Origin: Candidatus Pelearchaeum sp. | GTDB lineage: Archaea > Thermoproteota > Nitrososphaeria_A > Caldarchaeales > Caldarchaeaceae | Length of the DNA stretch: 22,417 nucleotides | Direction of reading: 5' to 3' | Assembly (NCBI GenBank): GCA_015520425.1 | Contig: WAQC01000064.1 | Location: 1 to 22,417 of the forward strand | In this document: piece by piece, positions 14,925 through 20,262 of the stretch | Numbering within the stretch: position 1 is the first letter of the stretch | Layout: the number at the start of each line of letters is the position of its first letter | Made by a program: the position numbers and the translations under genes | The notes under the pieces: generated by a model | Told to the model about the DNA's origin: nothing | What the model saw: only the letters and a program-made list of their open reading frames with translations | The model's database searches: none

Positions 14925-16265
14925 CTATTTTTGTAGGAGCTGTTTCGGAAGCTTCCACTGAGCTCTCTTCAGGCTCTTCATCATCTTCTTTGACATCTGG
15001 TAGTTCTTCAGCAGCTCCTTAACATCGCGTTCAAGCGTCCCAGAGCCACGTGCTATTCTGCGTGCGCGTGAGTCGTCTATTATGCTTGGGTTGGCCTTCT
15101 CCTCCTGCGTCATGGATTGTAGGATTGCGGTCCATTTCTTGATGCGCTCCTCCGCCTTCTCCAGCTCCTCTTCAGGGAGGTCTGCCATACCAGGTATAGG
15201 CAGCTTGGAGAGTATCTTCCGTAGGGGGCCGAGCTTGCGCATGTCGCGGAGCTGGTTAACCATATCCTCTAGGGTGAACCTCCCGCTCATCAGCGCCTTT
15301 ATTCTCTCCTCGCTTGTCTCCAGCTCGGCCAGCTTGACACGCTCAACTAGGCTCTCTATGTCTGGCATTCCGAGGAGCGAGGCTATGTAGCTTGATGGGT
15401 TGAAGGACTCAAAGTCTTCTACGCTCTCGCCAACGCCTATGAACTTCACTTTAGCGCCTGTTGCTGCCACCGCTGAGAGCGCTCCACCGCCTTTCGCCGA
15501 GGTGTCCAGCTTGGTGATTATTATTGAGCCGAAGCGTGTTGCTTTGTGGAAAGCCTCCGCGTGTGCGCTGGCCTGCTGGCCTATCGTCCCGTCTATAACC
15601 AGCATGGCTTCATCAGGCTTGATTGCCCGCTCCATCTCGCGCATCTCCCGCATCAGGGACTCCTGCTCCTTGTGCCGTCCTGCCGTGTCTATGATTATCA
15701 CGTCTAGGTTCTGTTTCTTAAGCTCCTCAACACCTCTACGCGCTATCCCCACAGCGTCATCCGAGCCTGGCTCTCCGTATAGCGGTATCTGACGCGGCTC
15801 CAGGAGCTGCCTCAACTGCTCATATGCGCCTGGCCTATAGGTGTCGGCGCATACAACCCCAACCCTATAGCCGTTCTTCTTCAAGTAGTTGGCAAGCTTG
15901 GCCGCTGTCGTGGTCTTCCCAGAGCCCTGAATACCCAAGAGCATGATAACATACGGATGCTTACCGCCTGTGGTGAATTTGGGCGGCCTCTCACCTAGGA
16001 GCGCGGTAAGCTCCTCATACACTATCTTGATTATCTGCTCCTTCCTGCTTATCCCCTGCGGCAGCTTCTCCTCCAGCGCGCGCCGCCTAATCTTGTCCGA
16101 GAGCTCCTGAACCAGCTCAACGCGGACATCCCCCATTATGAGGCCGCGCTGAATACCCCTAACAAGCTCCTCCACAGCCCTCTGGTCAGCCCCTGGGCCT
16201 GCGAGGAACTTGCTTATCGCGTCTTTAATCGCCTTGCCTATAGCCATCTGAGGGCTCAATCCCAC
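14925..16265 (-). CDS. srp54: Signal recognition particle GTPase SRP54
   Basis: This 446-aa GTPase binds 7S RNA and signal sequences and delivers ribosomes to the membrane via FtsY. Domains in order: an N helical bundle (about 8-95); a G domain with G1 GIQGSGKT (111-118), DTYRPGAYEQL, G3 DTAGR (about 193-197), and TKLD (about 250); and a Met-rich M domain from about 300 that binds RNA and signal peptides. The start is uncertain: GTG 16265, TTG 16259 and ATG 16247 are all in frame. A TATA-like element (16286-16296 in reverse) fits a leaderless GTG. It is first in a unit with pus10. Confidence 0.96.
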   Translation of the reverse strand: MGLSPQMAIGKAIKDAISKFLAGPGADQRAVEELVRGIQRGLIMGDVRVELVQELSDKIRRRALEEKLPQGISRKEQIIKIVYEELTALLGERPPKFTTGGKHPYVIMLLGIQGSGKTTTAAKLANYLKKNGYRVGVVCADTYRPGAYEQLRQLLEPRQIPLYGEPGSDDAVGIARRGVEELKKQNLDVIIIDTAGRHKEQESLMREMREMERAIKPDEAMLVIDGTIGQQASAHAEAFHKATRFGSIIITKLDTSAKGGGALSAVAATGAKVKFIGVGESVEDFESFNPSSYIASLLGMPDIESLVERVKLAELETSEERIKALMSGRFTLEDMVNQLRDMRKLGPLRKILSKLPIPGMADLPEEELEKAEERIKKWTAILQSMTQEEKANPSIIDDSRARRIARGSGTLERDVKELLKNYQMSKKMMKSLKRAQWKLPKQLLQK

Positions 16266-16285
16266 CTCTCCAACCTATGCTGGCA

Positions 16286-16310
16286 GTATTAAAGTTAGGA
16301 CTTATAATCA
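16286..16310. promoter_or_regulatory. Overlapping divergent promoters of srp54 and the anchored surface protein
   Basis: The minus-strand element AACTTTAATAC (16286-16296) lies about 25 nt before GTG 16265 of srp54. The plus-strand element CTTATAATCA (16301-16310) lies about 55 nt before ATG 16361. The two A/T boxes are only about 15 bases apart, so polymerase binding on the two strands could interfere. Confidence 0.5.
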
Positions 16311-16360
16311 CGCGGGTAAAACCTTATTCCATACCCACGCGCCAATAGCTCTAGGGGAGG

Positions 16361-17545
16361 ATGCCCACTCCGCTCGCGGCGTCGTTTCTCACCGTAGCTC
16401 TTCTCCTACTAGCTTACCAAACCCCATACGCCATAAACGCCCCCATGAATGATGGGGATGTTGATGTTGTGATAATAACGCCATATGGCGTCGTTTTCAA
16501 CCTAACAGCAATAGACGGCGCGCTTGAAATGAGCCGCCTCGTAAGTGGAGTCTATAGCATAACAGCCTACTGGATGAATATACCCGTAGGGTTTTTCGCG
16601 GTAGAGCTAAGTGGGGGAAATAAAGCCGTTGCCGCGCGGCTAGCCATCATATCGCCCAGCATACAGCTCATAGACCTTGAGAGCAGACCACTAAACCAGG
16701 CCATAATACGCTATACAGGCCCAGCGGGCATAGCTGGGGAGATAAAAACAACAGGCGGAACAGCCGTCCTGCCACCACTACCAGCAACAGTACAATACAC
16801 TATACAAATCATATGGCAATCACCAGCGTACAAAACCGAGAGCAGCAAAACCATAAGGACATCGCTAGACGGCCTAGATAGGCTGGGAAGAATAAGGCTC
16901 CCTGTAGGCGACGTGTTGTTAAAGGTTGTGGATACTATGGGAAGGCCCATAGCTGGAGCCACTGTATTCCTGAACGAGGTAAAAGCAACAACAGACGCGA
17001 AAGGCAGGGCTTTCTTCGCGCAAGTCCCCCTAGAGAGCGATGGGAAGCCCATAGATTATAGGGTTACCGTAAGAGATGGGGGAGAAATACTCTTTGACGA
17101 TTTCGTGAGGCTTTCAACAACTAGGTCTGAGGTAACAATCGTCGTAGGGCTGCGCGACCTCTCAATATTCGTCAGAGGCTCCGCTGGCCAGCCACTAGCC
17201 CATGCAATCATCAAGCTATATAGAGAAGATAACCTAGTAGCGGTAAAAGCAGCCGACAGGTCGGGCTTCGCCAAGTTGGAGCAACTAGTCCCAGCGGAAT
17301 ATAAGCTGGAAGTGGATTGGCGCGGCTATACGGCGCAGAGAAGCATATCACGGGAAGAGCTCATGGCTGGGCGGCCAATAATGATAACCCTACCACCCTA
17401 CATAGAGATACTAGGAATCCCACTGACGTTTGAGATGTTCATAGCTTTCTTAGCTGGAACTATAGCGTTGATAATACTCCTAGCCCTAGGAGTTATAGAG
17501 CTCCTGCTATGGCGCGGCAGGAGGCTTGGAATCTACCGCGCATAA
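16361..17545 (+). CDS. Secreted, C-terminally anchored protein with carboxypeptidase-regulatory-like beta repeats
   Basis: This 394-aa protein has an N-terminal hydrophobic segment (about residues 5-20, signal peptide), several beta-sandwich units, and a C-terminal membrane helix (about 358-382) with a basic tail (WRGRRLG). The unit at about 185-265 has VVDTMGRPIAGATVFLNEVK, then TTDAKGRAFFAQVP. The unit at about 267-345 has GSAGQPLAHAIIKLY, then DRSGFAKLEQLVPAEYKLEV. These are the hallmarks of carboxypeptidase-regulatory-like/Ig-like domains in surface proteins. An earlier, more diverged unit sits at about 105-175. It probably displays or stiffens an envelope structure; the exact role is unknown. 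GGGGAGG directly abuts the ATG, too close for an ideal ribosome binding site, so the start is only moderately sure. Confidence 0.78.
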   Translation: MPTPLAASFLTVALLLLAYQTPYAINAPMNDGDVDVVIITPYGVVFNLTAIDGALEMSRLVSGVYSITAYWMNIPVGFFAVELSGGNKAVAARLAIISPSIQLIDLESRPLNQAIIRYTGPAGIAGEIKTTGGTAVLPPLPATVQYTIQIIWQSPAYKTESSKTIRTSLDGLDRLGRIRLPVGDVLLKVVDTMGRPIAGATVFLNEVKATTDAKGRAFFAQVPLESDGKPIDYRVTVRDGGEILFDDFVRLSTTRSEVTIVVGLRDLSIFVRGSAGQPLAHAIIKLYREDNLVAVKAADRSGFAKLEQLVPAEYKLEVDWRGYTAQRSISREELMAGRPIMITLPPYIEILGIPLTFEMFIAFLAGTIALIILLALGVIELLLWRGRRLGIYRA

Positions 17546-17552
17546 TTTAAAG
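17541..17552 (+). promoter_or_regulatory. TATA-like element before the epimerase gene
   Basis: CATAATTTAAAG overlaps the stop of the preceding gene and lies about 40 nt before ATG 17587. The epimerase may have its own promoter as well as readthrough from upstream. Confidence 0.4.
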
Positions 17553-17586
17553 CCCAGCCGACGCCGCAAACAACCGCTGAGCGGAA

Positions 17587-18510
17587 ATGAAAATACTCAT
17601 AACAGGCTCAGAGGGCTTCATCGGCAAGCACCTAACAGAATACCTAGACTCAAGGGGCTACAGCATTATACGCGTGGATAAAGCCCAGACAGCTGAGATA
17701 AGGATAGACCTAACCGAGCCCGAAGCGGTTTTTAATAGATTGGGAGAGTATTCTTTTGACGCGATAGTTCATCTAGCAGCTATAGCAGACATACCAGCCA
17801 CGCTCAAAGACCCCTACGCATGCTATCGCGTCAACTGCTTCGGCACGCTTAACATGCTTGAGCTGGCAGCACGCAAGGCTGTGAGCCGCTTCATCTACCT
17901 ATCCTCAGCCAACTACTATGGAGCGCCCAACAAGGTTCCCGTAGCTGAGGAAGACCCACCAAACCCCAGAACACCATACGACTACTCCAAAGTCATAGGC
18001 GAGCAACTCGTGGAGAGCTACCACAAGCATAAAGGCCTGCCCACAACGGTACTTAGGCCATGGAAGACCTTCGGCGAATACGAGCAGGAGAACAAGGTTG
18101 TCCCCCGCTTTATTAAGGCATGCCTCATAGGCGAGCCGATACCGCTTTACAACGAGGGACGCGACGCAACAGACCCATACCACGTAGAGAACCTATGCTA
18201 TGCAATAGAGCTATGCCTCACAAAAGAAGAGGCGGTAGGCAAGGCGTATAACGTTGGAACGGGGAACAGAGTAACTATACGCGAGCTGGCGGAGATAATA
18301 AAAAGACTAACAAACTCAACATCAGCCCTCCAGCCCCTCCCACCAAGAACAAAAGAAGAAGAAAAACCCCAAGTAAGCATCCCCTCAATACAAAAAATAA
18401 CAAAAGAACTAAACTACCAGCCAAAACTAACCCTAGAACAAGGACTAAACAGAGTCATACAACACATAAAAACTAAAACCTTTAAGAAAAACCAAGACAA
18501 ACAACTATAG
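17587..18510 (+). CDS. NAD-dependent sugar epimerase/dehydratase (extended SDR)
   Basis: This 307-aa extended short-chain dehydrogenase probably converts a nucleotide-sugar, for example by 4-epimerisation. NAD-binding G7-x2-G10-x2-G13 is in ILITGSEGFIG. Also present are HLAAIADIP, the catalytic Ser in YLSSANYYG (about 100-108), and Y131-x3-K135. A conserved substrate-loop segment RDATDPYHVENL (about 192-203) and YNVGTGNRVTIREL complete the pattern. The exact sugar is not identifiable; UDP-glucose/GlcNAc 4-epimerase is the nearest guess. The last 70 codons are strikingly rich in A and C and poor in G and T, ending eight bases before tRNA-Ala. Confidence 0.88.
   Translation: MKILITGSEGFIGKHLTEYLDSRGYSIIRVDKAQTAEIRIDLTEPEAVFNRLGEYSFDAIVHLAAIADIPATLKDPYACYRVNCFGTLNMLELAARKAVSRFIYLSSANYYGAPNKVPVAEEDPPNPRTPYDYSKVIGEQLVESYHKHKGLPTTVLRPWKTFGEYEQENKVVPRFIKACLIGEPIPLYNEGRDATDPYHVENLCYAIELCLTKEEAVGKAYNVGTGNRVTIRELAEIIKRLTNSTSALQPLPPRTKEEEKPQVSIPSIQKITKELNYQPKLTLEQGLNRVIQHIKTKTFKKNQDKQL
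18479..18490 (+). promoter_or_regulatory. Candidate tRNA-Ala promoter inside the epimerase gene
   Basis: CCTTTAAGAAAA is the best TATA-like block at the right distance (centre about 34 nt before the tRNA 5' end). It lies within the last codons of the epimerase gene. Co-transcription followed by RNase P cutting is the alternative. Confidence 0.35.
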
Positions 18511-18518
18511 AAGACCAC

Positions 18519-18590
18519 GGGCCGGTAGATCAGCGGAAGATCGCCCGCCTTGCACGCGGGAGGTCCGGGGTTCAAATCCCCGCCGGTCCA
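18519..18590 (+). tRNA. tRNA-Ala (anticodon UGC)
   Basis: All arms of the cloverleaf can be drawn. The acceptor stem pairs GGGCCGG with CCGGTCC, including the G3-U70 wobble that marks alanine tRNAs, and the discriminator is A. The D stem is GATC/GATC with a GG in the loop. The anticodon stem CCCGC/GCGGG encloses C-T-T-G-C-A-C, giving anticodon TGC at 18551-18553. The T arm is CGGGG-TTCAAAT-CCCCG. There is no intron, and the 3' CCA is not encoded, so it is added afterwards. It begins eight bases after the epimerase stop. Confidence 0.97.
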
Positions 18591-18740
18591 TAATAATGTT
18601 AAGCCACGGTTTGCACGCCCTGTGCTGGTGTGCTGTTTCTAGTCCAAGGGTTCTCTTTTAGGGCTTTGTTTTGAATCCCTGGTGTTTTCATTTGAGAGTA
18701 TATTATTAAAATAGGGCGTTGGCTTTGGTGTGTTGGATGT
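18591..18740 (+). other. 150-nt spacer with imperfect inverted repeat, Fur promoter and strand-skew switch
   Basis: The spacer contains an imperfect inverted repeat (18644-18653 with 18673-18682): nine base pairs with one bulged base on each arm and a 19-nt loop. An A/T-rich block TATTATTAAAATAG at 18701-18714 is a good TATA element for the Fur-type gene. A T-rich run at 18651-18660 could end the tRNA transcript. Composition is G/T-rich on the plus strand, in sharp contrast with the A/C-rich sequence before the tRNA. Confidence 0.45.
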
Positions 18741-19187
18741 ATGGCTGCGTTTAGCGATGAGCGTATTGCTAGGATTTTGAAATCTAGAGGTCTTAAGGTA
18801 ACGCCTCAGCGCTTGGCTGTGGCTCAGGCTTTTACCAAGCTGAACCACCCGACGGCCGAGGAGATTTTCAGGTTTTTGGAGAAGGAGCATCCCTACATAG
18901 GTTTGGCAACAATCTATCGGACGTTGAAGCTGTTTATAAAAACGGGCCTTGTGAAGGAGCTTAGCTTCCCAAACATCGGTACGCGCTATGACATAAATCT
19001 GGAGCCGCATATAAACGTTGTCTGCGTCAAATGCGGAGCTATAGAAGATGTTGAGAATGAGGAGATTAATAAAATTATGAGGCGTTTCGCCAATGATGGT
19101 TATGAAATTGTCGGGTGCAGGTTTGAGGTTAGCATTTATTGTGATGATTGTAAGGCTAGGCGGCTTAAGCGTAGCAGGAGGCGTTAG
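18741..19187 (+). CDS. Fur/PerR-family metal- or peroxide-responsive repressor
   Basis: This 148-aa protein has a winged helix with the Fur-family pattern: KVTPQRLAVAQAF (about 19-31), PTAEEIFRFLEKEHP, and recognition helix IGLATIYRTLKLFIKTGLV (about 53-71). The dimer domain has two zinc-binding pairs, CVKC (about 97-100) and CDDC (about 137-140), as in PerR/Zur-type proteins with structural zinc. In the metal-sensing stretch PHINVVC the first His is kept, but the second, usual in H-x-H-x2-C, is Asn. The Mn-catalase that follows 113 nt downstream suggests peroxide control (inference). Fur, Zur and Mur roles cannot be excluded. The ATG at 18741 follows a TATA element by about 35 nt. Confidence 0.88.
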   Translation: MAAFSDERIARILKSRGLKVTPQRLAVAQAFTKLNHPTAEEIFRFLEKEHPYIGLATIYRTLKLFIKTGLVKELSFPNIGTRYDINLEPHINVVCVKCGAIEDVENEEINKIMRRFANDGYEIVGCRFEVSIYCDDCKARRLKRSRRR

Positions 19188-19232
19188 CGATATTTTCTAG
19201 TTGTTTGGACTGTTTGCCTTTCTATCATATTT

Positions 19233-19268
19233 GAAAATTTTTCTCAATTGATAATAATTCTTAAATAC
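19233..19268 (+). promoter_or_regulatory. Mn-catalase promoter with candidate Fur/PerR operator
   Basis: CTTAAATAC at 19260-19268 is a TATA-like element, about 37 nt before ATG 19301. Directly upstream are an 11-base perfect inverted repeat, GAAAATTTTTC (19233-19243), and an A/T-rich partial palindrome around AATTGATAATAATT (19246-19259). The latter loosely resembles the A/T-rich PerR/Fur box style. Its position next to the TATA box suits a repressor site. The ribosome binding site GAGG (19289-19292) follows, eight bases before the ATG. Confidence 0.45.
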
Positions 19269-19300
19269 CCTACAAAACCAAACCCCACGAGGCTGGAAAA

Positions 19301-20221
19301 ATGTACTTGAGAATAGATAAGCTGCAGGTTGAGCTGCCTATACCCGAAGAACCCGACCCGAAGGCGGCCGCGGCCTTGCAGGAGCTTCTGGGTGGGAGAT
19401 TCGGCGAGATGTCAACGCTGATGAACTATACATACCAGTCGTTTAATTTCCGCGGTAGGCAGAAGATTCGGCCTTACTATGATTTGATTGCGAATATAGC
19501 TACTGAGGAGCTGGCTCATATAGAGTATGTCGCGACAGGCATTAATCTACTCCTTAATGGTGCTGCCAAGCGTGAGAAGCCTAGTGGAACGCCTTTGGCT
19601 GCTGGGCTAGACGCGCCTAATAAGTACCAGTTCCTGCCTATGGGCTTGGGCTCGGTTGTGGGTAACTCTATGGGCGCTTTCTGGACTGGTGAGTACGTTT
19701 TCGCCAGCGGGAACCTGGTCTTAGACCTTCTGCACAACTTCTTCCTAGAATGTGGTGCTAGACTTCTGAAGATTAGGGTATACCAGATGACCGCCAACCC
19801 TGTGGTTAGGGCGATAGCTGGCTATGGTCTGGTTAGAGGCGGGGTGCATGCTACTGCCTACGCGAAGGCTTTAGAGAGTCTTACAGGTGTTGAGATGACT
19901 AAGCTACTGCCCATACCGAAGATAGACAACTCGCAGTTTCCAGAGACGATAAAGTATGAGAAGCAGGGCCTACATAGGATACTGTACCGCTTCAGCCCAG
20001 AGGATTATAGGGAGCTCTCGCAGATATGGCGCGGGATGGCTCCGACTGGCGATGGTGAGCTTATAGTTGTTGACGGCCCTCCAGAGGGCTTCCCGATACC
20101 AGACCTCCCAGAGGTCCCAGAGACGTACGCGCCAGAATTTGACCCAGAAGAGCTGGCTAGCAGGGCGAAGCGTTTCTCTGAGGAGCTGGAGAAAGCACAG
20201 CGTAGGATGCGGGAGAAATAA
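19301..20221 (+). CDS. Manganese catalase
   Basis: This 306-aa non-haem catalase uses a di-manganese centre to break down hydrogen peroxide. All five expected metal ligands are present: E36 (FGEMSTLMNY), E70 and H73 (TEELAHIE), E150 (FLECGARL) and H183 (GGVHATAY). The positions of the first three equal those of the Thermus enzyme as I recall them. The four-helix bundle is followed by a beta-rich tail ending in a charged helix, normal for the family. It sits downstream of a Fur-type regulator and has its own promoter and ribosome binding site. No catalase-peroxidase lies in the window. Confidence 0.95.
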   Translation: MYLRIDKLQVELPIPEEPDPKAAAALQELLGGRFGEMSTLMNYTYQSFNFRGRQKIRPYYDLIANIATEELAHIEYVATGINLLLNGAAKREKPSGTPLAAGLDAPNKYQFLPMGLGSVVGNSMGAFWTGEYVFASGNLVLDLLHNFFLECGARLLKIRVYQMTANPVVRAIAGYGLVRGGVHATAYAKALESLTGVEMTKLLPIPKIDNSQFPETIKYEKQGLHRILYRFSPEDYRELSQIWRGMAPTGDGELIVVDGPPEGFPIPDLPEVPETYAPEFDPEELASRAKRFSEELEKAQRRMREK

Positions 20222-20237
20222 TCAGCCCACTTCTTCC

Positions 20238-20262
20238 AAAAATTTTTCTTTATTTGTTTATT
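20238..20262 (+). terminator. T-rich terminator of the Mn-catalase gene
   Basis: A run of T-rich sequence (TTTTTCTTTATTTGTTTATTT, 20243-20263) lies about 20 nt after the catalase stop, the usual form of an archaeal terminator. It also covers the stop codon of the convergent aconitase gene. No hairpin is needed or seen. Confidence 0.6.

Noticed and set aside
18519..18740. tRNA-Ala as an integration site of a mobile element.
   Set aside because: No second copy of the tRNA 3' end, integrase gene or phage-like gene is visible in the window.
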